From a bacterium UBA3734 (lineage in GTDB: Bacteria; Bacteroidota; Bacteroidia; Bacteroidales; Bacteroidaceae), in assembly GCA_002372575.1 (NCBI GenBank), contig DFHC01000165.1, positions 1-32,443 of the forward strand: a stretch of DNA of 32,443 nucleotides, read 5' to 3'. The notes beneath the pieces were generated by a model. The model was not told where the DNA came from. It searched no databases and saw nothing but the letters and a program-made list of their open reading frames with translations. Below are positions 23,811 to 31,638 of the stretch, in pieces. The translations under genes and the position numbers were made by a program. Every line of letters starts with the position of its first letter. The stretch's first letter is position 1.

Positions 23811-25835
23811 TTCCAGCATTTGCTGTAGCCTCAGGATTTCGTCGCGATACTGGGCGGCTTGCAGGAAATCGAGCTCGCGGGCGGCCTGTTTCATCAGGGC
23901 CGTGGTGTTTTCGATGCTCTTCTCAAGCTGCTGGCGCGACATCTGCTGCACAATCGGGTCGGCCACCATACGGGCGGAATCGGGCTCCACGTAAGGCGCA
24001 TAGGCCGCAGACTCCTTCTTGCGTTTCTCGACTTCGACGGGCTGCGATTTCAGCGAGGTGGTAATCTGCTTCACGATTTGCTGCGGCGTGATGCCGTGTT
24101 CCTCGTTGTATCTGAGCTGCTTGGTGCGACGACGGTTCGTCTCGTCGATGGTGCGCTGCATGCTGCCGGTGATGCTGTCGGCATACATAATGACCTTGCC
24201 ATTCACGTTGCGAGCGGCGCGTCCGGCAGTCTGCGTGAGACTACGATGGTCGCGCAAAAATCCCTCTTTGTCGGCATCGAGAATGGCCACGAGCGACACT
24301 TCCGGCAGGTCGAGTCCCTCGCGCAGCAGGTTCACGCCCACGAGCACGTCGAAGCGTCCGGCACGCAGGTCGGACATGATTTGCACACGGTCGAGCGTGG
24401 CCACGTCGGAGTGGATGTAGTTGGCGCGCACGTCGTGGTTGAGCAGGTATTCGGTGAGTTCCTCGGCCATGCGCTTGGTGAGCGTGGTGACGAGGATTCG
24501 TTCGTCGCGCTCGGCTCGTTGGATGATTTCGTCGAGCAGGTCGTCGATTTGGTTGTGCGTGGGGCGCACTTCGATTTGCGGGTCGAGCAGTCCGGTCGGG
24601 CGAATCAGTTGCTCCACCACCACGCCGTCGGCCTCCATCAGCTCAAATTCGGCGGGCGTGGCCGAGACGTAAATCACCTGATGCACCATCTCCTGAAACT
24701 CCTCGAAGCGCAGCGGGCGGTTGTCGAAGGCGGCAGGCAGCCGGAAGCCGTACTCCACGAGGTTCTGCTTGCGGGCGCGGTCGCCGCCGTACATCGCGTG
24801 GAGCTGTGGCACGGTGACGTGGCTCTCGTCGATGACGAGCAGGAAGTCGTCGGGGAAGAAGTCGAGCAGGCAGTAGGGACGCTGTCCGGGTTCGCGACCG
24901 TCGAAATAACGCGAATAATTCTCGATGCCCGAGCAGTGCCCCAGTTCCTTAATCATTTCCATGTCGTACTCCACGCGTTCCTTGATGCGCTGCGCCTTGA
25001 TGGTGTCGCCGAGCGAGTTGAAATAGTCGATTTGTGCCATCAAGTCGTCTTGAATCTGGCGGATGGCGATGTTTTGCTGCTCTTTCGTCGTGACAAAGAG
25101 GTTGGCAGGGTAGATTTGGTAACTTTCAAAGCTTGTCAGCCGATGGAAATCGACGGCATTGAGCTCTTCGATTTCCTCGATTTCGTCGTCCCACCACGTC
25201 ACGCGGAGAACGTGCTCGGAATAGGCCATGAAAATATCGACGTGGTCGCCCTTCACGCGGAAATTGCCACGCGCCGGCTCCACATCGTTGCGCACATAGA
25301 GCGCACTGACGAGCTGTCGCAGAAACTCGTTGCGGTCGAGCCGTTGCCCACGACGAATGGGGATGACGCTCTCTTGCATGGCCGTGGGCCCTCCCATGCC
25401 ATAGATGCACGACACGCTCGACACGATGACCACGTCTTTCCGCCCCGACAACAGCGACGACACTGCCGAAAGCCGCAGACGGTCGATTTCGTCGTTGATG
25501 GCAAGGTCTTTCTCGATATACGTGTCGGTCGATGGCAGATAGGCCTCGGGCTGGTAATAGTCGTAGTAGCTGACGTAGTATTCCACGGCGTTGTCAGGGA
25601 AGAAACCCTTCATTTCCTCGTAGAGCTGCGCCGCCAGCGTCTTGTTGTGACTGAGGATGAGCGTGGGCTTCCCGGCGCGGGCAATCACGTTGGCCACGGT
25701 AAAAGTCTTGCCCGAACCCGTCACGCCGAGCAACACCTGCGAGCGGTCGCCCCGACGGATTCCGTCGGTGAGTTCCATGATGGCCTCGGGCTGGTCGCCA
25801 GTGGGCTGATATTCTGAAATGAGCTTGAAATCCAT
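23796..25835 (-). CDS. uvrB: UvrABC excinuclease subunit B
   Basis: Damage-verification helicase-like subunit of nucleotide excision repair. The 679-residue length fits the family. The N-terminus holds the Walker A motif GVTGSGKT (37-44), the beta-hairpin YVSYYDYYQPEAYLPSTDTY that clamps DNA, and DESHVTVPQLHAMYGGDRAR. Helicase motifs VGVNLLREGLDLPEVSLVAI and TQTAGRAARNVNGKVIMYAD follow, and the C-terminus (about 640-679) is the UVR domain that contacts UvrA and UvrC. It stands alone with a -7 element just upstream, divergent from bamD. Its last codons overlap the terminator of the sulfatase unit. Confidence 0.97.
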   Translation of the reverse strand: MDFKLISEYQPTGDQPEAIMELTDGIRRGDRSQVLLGVTGSGKTFTVANVIARAGKPTLILSHNKTLAAQLYEEMKGFFPDNAVEYYVSYYDYYQPEAYLPSTDTYIEKDLAINDEIDRLRLSAVSSLLSGRKDVVIVSSVSCIYGMGGPTAMQESVIPIRRGQRLDRNEFLRQLVSALYVRNDVEPARGNFRVKGDHVDIFMAYSEHVLRVTWWDDEIEEIEELNAVDFHRLTSFESYQIYPANLFVTTKEQQNIAIRQIQDDLMAQIDYFNSLGDTIKAQRIKERVEYDMEMIKELGHCSGIENYSRYFDGREPGQRPYCLLDFFPDDFLLVIDESHVTVPQLHAMYGGDRARKQNLVEYGFRLPAAFDNRPLRFEEFQEMVHQVIYVSATPAEFELMEADGVVVEQLIRPTGLLDPQIEVRPTHNQIDDLLDEIIQRAERDERILVTTLTKRMAEELTEYLLNHDVRANYIHSDVATLDRVQIMSDLRAGRFDVLVGVNLLREGLDLPEVSLVAILDADKEGFLRDHRSLTQTAGRAARNVNGKVIMYADSITGSMQRTIDETNRRRTKQLRYNEEHGITPQQIVKQITTSLKSQPVEVEKRKKESAAYAPYVEPDSARMVADPIVQQMSRQQLEKSIENTTALMKQAARELDFLQAAQYRDEILRLQQMLEEKKR

Positions 25836-25846
25836 AATTTTCTGTG

Positions 25847-25854
25847 CAAAATTA
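25847..25854 (-). promoter_or_regulatory. -7 element of the uvrB promoter
   Basis: The minus strand reads TAATTTTG, 11 bases upstream of the uvrB ATG, which would give a very short leader. No TTG is seen at -33. Confidence 0.45.
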
Positions 25855-25874
25855 CTAAAAAATATCTAAATACT

Positions 25875-25905
25875 TTGCTTTTTCAAGGATAATTGTGTAA
25901 TTTTG
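25875..25905 (+). promoter_or_regulatory. Promoter of the bamD operon
   Basis: TTG, 20 bases, TAATTTTG, a full consensus match, ending 19 bases upstream of the bamD ATG. It lies back to back with the uvrB promoter. Confidence 0.7.
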
Positions 25906-25924
25906 CAGGTCAAAATAAGCGAAG

Positions 25925-26764
25925 ATGAAGAAATCAGCTTTTGTTTTTCTCAGCGTTGCGCTCTTGCTGACGGGATGCGCCAAGGAATTCAATCAGGCCT
26001 ACAAGTCTGACGACTACGCCTATAAGTACGAATTTGCCAAGGAATGTTTCGCCTCGGGAAAATACACGCAGGCCATTTCGCTGCTCGAAGGAATTGTGAC
26101 CATGATGAAAGGCTCGCAAAACGGGCAGGAATGCCTCTATATGCTGGCGATGGCCGAATATAACAGCAAAAACTATGAAACTGCCGCCGAATATTTCCGC
26201 AAATACTATTCCTCTTACCCGCAGGGCGACTATGCCGAGCAGGCGAAGTTCTACGTGGGTCAGAGCCTCTACATGAGCACGCCCGAACCGCGCCTCGACC
26301 AGAGTCGCACGGTGTCGGCCATCACGGCGTTTCAGGAGTATCTCGACGTCTATCCGAGGGCTGCGAATAAAGAAGAAGCCCAAAAACGCCTCTTCGACCT
26401 GCAAGACAAACTGGTGCAGAAGGAACTGCACTCGGCGCAGCTCTACTACGACCTCGGCACCTATTTCGGCAACTGCAACAAGCCTGGCGAGAGCAATTTC
26501 CTGGCCTGCATCATCACGGCACAGAACGCGCTGAAAGATTATCCCTACAGCAGCCTGCGCGAGGATTTCTCGCTGCTGCTGATGAAGAGCAAGTTCGAGC
26601 TCGCGGAAAACAGTATCGAGGCAAAGAAACTGGAGCGCTACCAGGATGCCGAGGATGAGTGCTACGGTTTCCTGAATGAGTTTCCCGAGTCTGACAAAAG
26701 GTCGCTCGCCGAGAAATACATTGAGAAATGCAAGAAATATACGTCAAAAGCAGAAAAGCTTTAA
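25925..26764 (+). CDS. bamD: Outer membrane protein assembly factor BamD
   Basis: Lipoprotein of the BAM complex that inserts beta-barrel proteins in the outer membrane. The 279-residue protein starts MKKSAFVFLSVALLLTGC (lipobox, Cys18) and is built of TPR-like repeats: YKYEFAKECFASGKYTQAIS, ECLYMLAMAEYNSKNYETAA, YFRKYYSSYPQGDYAEQAKF, AITAFQEYLDVYPRAANKEE. The YPxG and YPR turns are typical of BamD/ComL. It heads an operon with the omega-like RNA polymerase subunit gene and a DUF4293 gene, an order common in Bacteroidota. Confidence 0.92.
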   Translation: MKKSAFVFLSVALLLTGCAKEFNQAYKSDDYAYKYEFAKECFASGKYTQAISLLEGIVTMMKGSQNGQECLYMLAMAEYNSKNYETAAEYFRKYYSSYPQGDYAEQAKFYVGQSLYMSTPEPRLDQSRTVSAITAFQEYLDVYPRAANKEEAQKRLFDLQDKLVQKELHSAQLYYDLGTYFGNCNKPGESNFLACIITAQNALKDYPYSSLREDFSLLLMKSKFELAENSIEAKKLERYQDAEDECYGFLNEFPESDKRSLAEKYIEKCKKYTSKAEKL

Positions 26765-26810
26765 AAACGAAATCGTAAATCGAAAAATACTCAAATCGTA
26801 AATAATAATC
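26765..26810. repeat. Degenerate AAATCG-type repeat in the bamD-rpoZ spacer
   Basis: The spacer contains AAATCGTAAATCG and a second AAATCGTAAAT, resembling the 7-bp units at 8739-8780 but less regular. It is listed because it fills another within-operon spacer with the same kind of sequence. Confidence 0.4.
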
Positions 26811-27143
26811 ATGGATTACAAAAAGTCAAAAGCACCGGTAAACACCACCACGCAAAACATCATGGATTTGTGTGAGGAAACGGGTAACATCTACGAGAGC
26901 GTGGCCATCATTTCAAAGCGCGCCAACCAAATCAGTGGTGAAATCAAGCAAGACCTCACGAAGAAACTTGCCGAGTTTGCCTCGTACAACGATTCCCTCG
27001 AAGAAGTGTTTGAGAACCGCGAGCAAATCGAGATTTCGCGTTACTACGAGAAACTGCCGAAGCCGACACTCCTTGCAACGCAAGAGTTTATTGACGGTAA
27101 CGTCTATTTCCGCGACCCCTCAAAAGAAGTCGAAGAGCAATGA
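26811..27143 (+). CDS. rpoZ: RNA polymerase omega-like subunit (Rpb6 family)
   Basis: Small RNA polymerase subunit that helps assemble the core enzyme. The 110-residue protein (MDYKKSKAPVNTTTQNIMDL, ETGNIYESVAIISKRANQIS, KKLAEFASYNDSLEEVFENR, ISRYYEKLPKPTLLATQEF) follows the Bacteroidota form of omega, which is longer than the E. coli protein. It sits behind bamD, and its stop overlaps the start of the DUF4293 gene (ATGA), indicating translational coupling. Confidence 0.88.
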   Translation: MDYKKSKAPVNTTTQNIMDLCEETGNIYESVAIISKRANQISGEIKQDLTKKLAEFASYNDSLEEVFENREQIEISRYYEKLPKPTLLATQEFIDGNVYFRDPSKEVEEQ

Positions 27144-27604
27144 TACAGCGCAAGCAAACCCTCTACCTGCTTCTGGCAGCCGTGGCAACGCTCGCTTGCC
27201 TCAGCCTGCCCTTGGGAAGCATCGAGCAGCAGGGAATGGGCGTGGAGCCCGTGCTCTACAACATTGCCCTCGTGACGCAGGGCAACACGGGTGCGAGCCT
27301 CGATTTCACCTACGCGCCGCTGGCTGTTCTGCTCGCCGTGGCTGCCATTTTGGAGCTGACGGCCATCTTCCTGTTCAAAAATCGGATGCGTCAGTCGCGG
27401 CTCTGTGCCATTTCCATTGCAGTGATTTTCGCCTGGATTGTGCTGTTCATGTATTTTAAATACTTCGGAATGACTGAAACGGGACAGCTTCAGCAAGGCT
27501 TCGCTGCTTATCTTCCATTCGTTTCAGCCGTGTTCAACTGGCTTGCCTTCCGCGCCATCCGCGCCGACGAGCAACTTGTTCGCTCTGCCGACAGAATTCG
27601 CTGA
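27140..27604 (+). CDS. DUF4293 integral membrane protein
   Basis: A 154-residue inner membrane protein of unknown function. Four hydrophobic segments are visible: about residues 8-27 (LYLLLAAVATLACLSLPLG), 60-80 (LAVLLAVAAILELTAIFLF), 91-111 (AISIAVIFAWIVLFMYF) and 120-140 (FAAYLPFVSAVFNWLAF). The N-terminus MIQRKQTLYLL is the common opening of this Bacteroidota family. It overlaps the rpoZ gene by four bases and closes the operon before a strong terminator. Confidence 0.85.
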   Translation: MIQRKQTLYLLLAAVATLACLSLPLGSIEQQGMGVEPVLYNIALVTQGNTGASLDFTYAPLAVLLAVAAILELTAIFLFKNRMRQSRLCAISIAVIFAWIVLFMYFKYFGMTETGQLQQGFAAYLPFVSAVFNWLAFRAIRADEQLVRSADRIR

Positions 27605-27632
27605 AGAATATTCACGGACACCAAAGAAAAAG

Positions 27633-27667
27633 GCCATGCATCCGAGCGGATGCATGGCTTTCTTTTT
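27633..27667. terminator. Bidirectional terminator between convergent genes
   Basis: GCCATGCATCC (27633-27643) pairs with GGATGCATGGC (27648-27658) around GAGC. A T-rich tract follows on the plus strand and an A-rich tract precedes it, so it can end both the bamD operon and the convergent lipoprotein gene. Confidence 0.85.
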
Positions 27668-27683
27668 GCTTAGAAACTTCGGC

Positions 27684-28289
27684 TTAGATGCCCAGCTTCT
27701 TCTTAGCGGCGTCGGCAGCAGCGTCAACAGTTTCGCCAGCCTTTTCCTTGGCTGCGTCAACAGTCTCGTTCACCTTCTCGGCAGCAGCGTTCTTGGCGTC
27801 CTCAACGGCCTGAGTAGCGTCCTGAGCGGCACCCTCGACAGCGTCTTTTGCACCTTCAACAGCCTGCTCAACGGGGTTGGCGAGGAGGTTGTTTACCAGA
27901 CCTTCAGCGTCAACGTCGGTCAGTGCAGCAACAGCAGCACCCACGGCAGCGTTGTCACCCACGAGAGCCTTCACCTTGTCGGCGTTCTCCTTCAGGAAGT
28001 TCTGCACCTTGGCAGCGTACTCCTTGGCAACCTCGGGATTCAGCTTCACGTACTCGGCCAGCTTCGTCTTCACGGTCTCAACGATTTCCGAAAGCTTGTT
28101 AGCGTCGGTTCCGTTCAGAGCCTCGGTGAGGCTTGCGATAGCATTGTCGGCTTCAGCACTTGCTTCCTCAGCGGTGAGCGTTACTTCTTCAGCCACTTCT
28201 TCTGTTTCCACGTTAGCCTGGGGCTTGTTGCCGCAGCTTACGAACGTCATGGCACCAACGGCCACCAACATCAAAAATACTTTTTTCAT
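27684..28289 (-). CDS. Alanine-rich lipoprotein with amphipathic repeat tail
   Basis: A 201-residue predicted lipoprotein: MKKVFLMLVAVGAMTFVSC with lipid-accepting Cys19. The mature part is acidic and helical. Residues about 138-198 consist of repeating segments such as EGAKDAVEGAAQDATQA, EDAKNAAAEKVNETVDA and KEKAGETVDAAADAAKKKL, with the 11-residue periodicity seen in LEA-like or apolipoprotein-like helices. This suggests binding to a membrane or envelope surface, by analogy only. The gene is single, with a -7 element and an A/T-rich leader that carries tetranucleotide repeats. Codon use is strongly biased to a few codons (GCA/GCC Ala, GAG/GAA Glu), consistent with high expression. Confidence 0.8.
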   Translation of the reverse strand: MKKVFLMLVAVGAMTFVSCGNKPQANVETEEVAEEVTLTAEEASAEADNAIASLTEALNGTDANKLSEIVETVKTKLAEYVKLNPEVAKEYAAKVQNFLKENADKVKALVGDNAAVGAAVAALTDVDAEGLVNNLLANPVEQAVEGAKDAVEGAAQDATQAVEDAKNAAAEKVNETVDAAKEKAGETVDAAADAAKKKLGI

Positions 28290-28308
28290 ACTTTTCTCTA
28301 ATGTTTAG

Positions 28309-28332
28309 TTAATAAATAAATGAATAAATAAA
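28309..28332. repeat. Tetranucleotide repeat in the lipoprotein leader
   Basis: The units TTAA, TAAA, TAAA, TGAA, TAAA and TAAA follow one another, 20 bases upstream of the lipoprotein start codon and inside its transcribed leader. Confidence 0.6.
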
Positions 28333-28343
28333 ACAACTGGGTG

Positions 28344-28351
28344 CAAATATA
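28344..28351 (-). promoter_or_regulatory. -7 element of the lipoprotein promoter
   Basis: The minus strand reads TATATTTG, matching TAnnTTTG, 54 bases upstream of the ATG at 28289. No TTG is seen at -33. Confidence 0.5.
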
Positions 28352-28503
28352 GAGGTTTTTTCTTTTGCTTGTTCTTTTTATTTACAAAGTTTAACTTTCC
28401 AGTTGAATTTTTGCTGTTTGCTGTTTTGTTTTTTATCAAATGTTATAGAAGATAGTTTAAAAGTTAAAACTAATTAAAAATTTAAACAAACTAAATAAAA
28501 TAG

Positions 28504-28534
28504 TTGCAAGAATAAAAATTTATAGTTATCTTTG
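28504..28534 (+). promoter_or_regulatory. Promoter of the BlaI/BlaR1-like pair
   Basis: TTG, 20 bases, TATCTTTG, a perfect consensus match, with a leader of about 60 bases. BlaI-type repressors usually bind their own promoter, but I see no clear TACA-TGTA dyad here. Confidence 0.7.
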
Positions 28535-28598
28535 CGGCAGGTATTGAAAAAAGCGTTGAAAAATAATTGACTAACCACTAAAAAAAAAGAGAACAAAT

Positions 28599-28967
28599 AT
28601 GATGAAACTGACCAACAAGGAGCGCGAAATCATGAATCTCTACTGGCAGCACGGGCCAATGTTCGTGCGCGACCTGCTGGAGCATTACGACGAGCCGCGA
28701 CCGCATTTCAACACGCTTTCCACGATGGTGCGCACGTTGGAGAAGAATGGTTTTCTCGGACACAAGCAGTACGGAACCACCTACCAATACTATCCGCTCA
28801 TCTCGGAACACGAGTTCGGCAAGCAGAGCATCGCTGGAATGGTGAAGAACTATTTTGAGGGCTCTTATATGAGTGTGGTGTCGTCGTTTGTGAGCGACGA
28901 GAAAATCTCTGTGGATGAATTACAGGCGCTCATCAAAATGATTGAAGAAAAGAAGAAAGAAGTATGA
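28599..28967 (+). CDS. BlaI/MecI-family transcriptional repressor
   Basis: A 122-residue winged-helix DNA-binding protein. KLTNKEREIMNLYWQHGPMF is the family's opening helix, HFNTLSTMVRTLEKNGFLGH the recognition helix and wing, and the C-terminal half (EHEFGKQSIAGMVKNYFEGS, VSSFVSDEKISVDELQALI) the dimerization and cleavage region. It overlaps the start of the peptidase gene by four bases (ATGA). In this family the neighbouring membrane peptidase triggers removal of the repressor when a signal is sensed. Adjacent ATG codons at 28599 and 28602 are both possible starts. Confidence 0.92.
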   Translation: MMKLTNKEREIMNLYWQHGPMFVRDLLEHYDEPRPHFNTLSTMVRTLEKNGFLGHKQYGTTYQYYPLISEHEFGKQSIAGMVKNYFEGSYMSVVSSFVSDEKISVDELQALIKMIEEKKKEV

Positions 28968-30637
28968 TGTCATTCCTGCTTTACGACCTGAAAGTAGCGG
29001 TGCTGCTGGGCGTTTTCTATATGTTCTACCGCCTGCTCATGGCCCGCGAGACGTTCCATCGGCTCAATCGCGTGGTGCTGCTTGCATCGCTTGCGCTGTC
29101 GGCCTTACTGCCGCTGTGTGTCATCACGATTCACCGCACGGTGGAGGTGGCGCGACAGATGACGGTGGAGGCGGGGCAGCCCATTGCCGTGCTGGCCGAA
29201 GATAGGGCATGGGGAGCCATTTCGTGGCTTTCGGTGGCTTATTTCGCCGGCGTGGTCTTCTGCCTCTCGCGAACATTAATTAATATATATAGCGTGCATC
29301 GGCTGATGCGCTCGTGCGAGGAAGTGGATGTGCCGAGCTATGTGCGCAGTAGGACGGAGAAGATGCGCCTGCTTGTCAGCGACCGCGACGATGTCAGGCC
29401 GTTTAGCTGGATGAACACGGTCGTGCTCTCACGCACGGACTACAAACAAGACCTCATCGACGGTGCCCGAGGCGAAAGCATTGTGCTGGCTCACGAATGT
29501 GGCCACGTGGCCTGTCGTCATTCGATCGACACGCTGTTTGTCGATATCATCGCTGCCCTGCAATGGTTCAATCCCGTGGTGTGGCTGCTCAGGGAAGAGC
29601 TGCGCACCGTCCACGAGTACGAGGCCGACGCACGGGTTCTCTCTCAGGGTTTCAACGCTTACCAATACCTAAACCTGTTGATTCACAAGGCTGCTGGCGA
29701 TGCCGGATACTCCATCGCCAATGGTATCAGTATGTCGAGTGTCCTTTCAAAACGTGTAAAAATGATGGTAAAGAACAAATCCCCGAGGTACAGCTGGGCC
29801 AAGGCGCTCTATGTTGTGCCCATCGTGGCCATTTCGTTGGCTGCTACGGCCAAGACGGTCGTGGAATACAAAGTGAAGGAGAGTCCGAAGGAAGAAAATT
29901 CGGCAGTAGTGAACAAGTCGGAGGAAATTGTCGCCAACGTCGGCAATGAAAAAGCAGTGGTCGCCGCTGTTCAGAACGACAAGGCTGCCCGCGAAGACGA
30001 CAAAAAGCTCTTCATCATTGATGGCAATGTTGCCACGGAAGAGGAGGTGGCAAAGTTGAAGAGCGGACAAATCGAGTCGATGACGGTACTCAAGGGCAAG
30101 GAAGCCACGGAGAAGTGGGGCAGCCGAGGTGCGAACGGCGTGATTATTGTCAAGACGCGCAAGGCGAAGGATGCCAAGCCGACTCTGGCAGACAGCAATC
30201 CCGTTGTCGTCAGCGATGCCGTTGATGAAACGCAGCCCGACGACAAGGGAAAGGCATTAGACGTCGTAGAGGAGATGCCGAAATTCCCGGGCGGTGATGT
30301 AAAGTTGATGGAATTTCTGTCGCAGAACGTGAAATACCCCAAAGATGCCCTGGAAAAAGGCTTGCAGGGTCGCGTCATTGTCGGGTTCATCGTCGAGAAA
30401 GACGGCACGATTTCGAATGCTAAGGTCGTGAGTTCCAGCCGATATGCCGAAGTGGAAATCAAGAAAGACGGCACTGTCGTGAAAAAATTAGAGAAAACGC
30501 AAGAATCGGCAGGTTCCACTCTCGAGGCCGAAGCCCTGCGCGTCGTGCAATTGATGCCGAAATGGACGCCCGGCAAGCAGAAGGGCAAGCCCGTGCGCGT
30601 GAAATTCAATGTCCCCATTATGTTCCGACTGCAATAA
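28964..30637 (+). CDS. BlaR1-like M56 metallopeptidase fused to plug-like and TonB C-terminal domains
   Basis: A 557-residue membrane sensor peptidase. N-terminal transmembrane helices (about 5-25, 37-57, 86-104) surround the M56 core: AHECGHVACRHSIDT contains the zinc motif HECGH (177-181), and VHEYEADARVL (217-227) the downstream Glu/Asp ligands. A further helix lies near 285-300 (VVPIVAISLAATAK). After it comes a segment like the plug of TonB-dependent receptors (about 346-395, ESMTVLKGKEATEKWGSRGA, NGVIIVKTRKA). The C-terminal 115 residues form a TonB C-terminal domain (FPGGDVKLMEFLSQNVKYPK, GLQGRVIVGFIVEKDGTI, ALRVVQLMPKWTPGKQKGKP). It is co-translated with the BlaI-like repressor. No beta-lactamase is nearby, so the signal is probably an envelope cue; that is inference. 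Confidence 0.9.
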   Translation: MMSFLLYDLKVAVLLGVFYMFYRLLMARETFHRLNRVVLLASLALSALLPLCVITIHRTVEVARQMTVEAGQPIAVLAEDRAWGAISWLSVAYFAGVVFCLSRTLINIYSVHRLMRSCEEVDVPSYVRSRTEKMRLLVSDRDDVRPFSWMNTVVLSRTDYKQDLIDGARGESIVLAHECGHVACRHSIDTLFVDIIAALQWFNPVVWLLREELRTVHEYEADARVLSQGFNAYQYLNLLIHKAAGDAGYSIANGISMSSVLSKRVKMMVKNKSPRYSWAKALYVVPIVAISLAATAKTVVEYKVKESPKEENSAVVNKSEEIVANVGNEKAVVAAVQNDKAAREDDKKLFIIDGNVATEEEVAKLKSGQIESMTVLKGKEATEKWGSRGANGVIIVKTRKAKDAKPTLADSNPVVVSDAVDETQPDDKGKALDVVEEMPKFPGGDVKLMEFLSQNVKYPKDALEKGLQGRVIVGFIVEKDGTISNAKVVSSSRYAEVEIKKDGTVVKKLEKTQESAGSTLEAEALRVVQLMPKWTPGKQKGKPVRVKFNVPIMFRLQ

Positions 30638-30677
30638 TATTTCTTTATAACACTTAATTTTAATTTCGATGCATCAC

Positions 30678-30715
30678 CTTCCGTCTGGCTCGTGAGGAGT
30701 CGGACGGAAGTTTTT
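30678..30715 (+). terminator. Terminator after the M56 peptidase gene
   Basis: CTTCCGTC (30678-30685) pairs with GACGGAAG (30703-30710) with partly paired bases between them, followed by TTTTT. It lies between convergent genes. Confidence 0.8.
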
Positions 30716-30717
30716 CG

Positions 30718-31104
30718 CTACATCGGGAAATCCTTCTCGTAAAGCACCAGTTCGGGATTTTTTTCGGAGTGGAGCACGTATTTGAAGTCGATTCCTGCAT
30801 CTTTGTAGAGCTTCAGTGCCGTAGATTCGCGGAGCGAGCGCTGCAGTCCGTCGGTGAGTTCCGCGCTGTTTTTCTCGATAAGTTCGGGATCGTCCATCAC
30901 GTCGGTCAGCGTGCAGTAGTAGATGAACGTGCGTGCCGCTCGGTCGAATACGAGGCTGTCGGTGCGGCTGTAGTTATCGACTGGGGTGGGGCAGAACTTG
31001 CGCGTGTAGTCGCGTGCTTCCTGCTCGGCACGGTCTTCGATGCTTTTCTGGCAGGCGCTCAGCAAAAAAGCGGCTGCTGTGGCTATAAAAATCAACTTTT
31101 TCAT
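30718..31104 (-). CDS. Small lipoprotein of unknown function
   Basis: A 128-residue predicted lipoprotein. MKKLIFIATAAAFLLSAC has a good lipobox with Cys18. The mature part is helical and charged (IEDRAEQEARDYTRKFCPTP), followed by YCTLTDVMDDPELIEKNSAE and a beta-like end (FKYVLHSEKNPELVLYEKDF). I do not recognise the family beyond its resemblance to other small Bacteroidales lipoproteins. The frame continues upstream to 31251, but the signal peptide and the -7 element at 31127-31134 place the start at the ATG of 31104. Confidence 0.75.
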   Translation of the reverse strand: MKKLIFIATAAAFLLSACQKSIEDRAEQEARDYTRKFCPTPVDNYSRTDSLVFDRAARTFIYYCTLTDVMDDPELIEKNSAELTDGLQRSLRESTALKLYKDAGIDFKYVLHSEKNPELVLYEKDFPM

Positions 31105-31126
31105 TGTGAAATTCCAATTTTTTTGA

Positions 31127-31134
31127 CAAAGGTA
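31127..31134 (-). promoter_or_regulatory. -7 element of the small lipoprotein promoter
   Basis: The minus strand reads TACCTTTG, matching TAnnTTTG, 22 bases upstream of the ATG at 31104. Confidence 0.45.
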
Positions 31135-31284
31135 AAAATAAAGGCAAAGGTGGGTATGGAGCATATCGTGATATTTCGAGGATTTCAGTGTTTGTCTTGA
31201 GATCGTGTTTCTCCGAGATGCACAGTAGCCGTCAGCCATCCTATCCCTCACACATCGCTAAGATAAATAGTAAAACAAGTTCAC

Positions 31285-31629
31285 TTAAAACACCGCCGCA
31301 ATCTTCCGCACTTTTTCCAGACGTTTCATAAACGACTTGTCTTGTTTGACGGCCTGCATATTATAAGCGGCTTGCAGTCCAATCCATATTTCCGCCTTGG
31401 TGCCAAGGGCGGCTTCCAACAGCAGGGCACATTCTGTTGTGACGGGGCGCTTGCCGTTGAGAATTTCATTGAACACAGTGTATGAAACCCCCATCTGGCT
31501 GGCGAGTTCTTTTTGGGTCATTTCACGGGCAATGATTTCGTCCTTAATCATTTCTCCGGGGTGTATCAGCAAGGACGATGCCATGTTGTTGGCGGTCTTG
31601 CTTCCGTCAGTATTTCGTAAAGTTGCCAT
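31285..31629 (-). CDS. higA: HigA-family antitoxin
   Basis: Antitoxin of a type II toxin-antitoxin pair, with an Xre-type helix-turn-helix. The 114-residue protein contains the HigA signature HPGEMIKDEIIAREMTQKEL, then ASQMGVSYTVFNEILNGKRP (recognition helix) and the family's LLLEAALGTKAEIWIGLQAA. It lies nine bases downstream of the toxin gene; toxin-first order is typical for higBA. Besides neutralising the toxin it should repress the pair's promoter. The first 20 residues before HPGE are longer than usual; an in-frame ATG at codon 16 could be the start. Confidence 0.9.
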   Translation of the reverse strand: MATLRNTDGSKTANNMASSLLIHPGEMIKDEIIAREMTQKELASQMGVSYTVFNEILNGKRPVTTECALLLEAALGTKAEIWIGLQAAYNMQAVKQDKSFMKRLEKVRKIAAVF

Positions 31630-31638
31630 AATTTCTTC

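Larger units (their letters stand above)
28290..28598. other. A/T-rich divergent intergenic region
   Basis: This stretch of 309 bases separates the lipoprotein gene and the BlaI-like gene. It holds one promoter-like element for each, a tetranucleotide repeat, and between 28370 and 28500 only A/T-rich sequence in which I see no gene, RNA or stable hairpin. Confidence 0.7.

Noticed and set aside
23859..25817. A 652-codon open frame on the plus strand opposite uvrB
   Set aside because: It is the antisense shadow of uvrB: rich in His, Val and Asp, no recognisable domain, and uvrB is unmistakable on the other strand.
28599..30637. Beta-lactam resistance operon
   Set aside because: A BlaI/BlaR1-type pair is present but no beta-lactamase or penicillin-binding protein is adjacent, and the peptidase has TonB-type domains in place of a penicillin sensor.
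31105..31251. N-terminal extension of the small lipoprotein
   Set aside because: It would bury the signal peptide and lipobox 50 residues inside the protein and run across the -7 promoter element.
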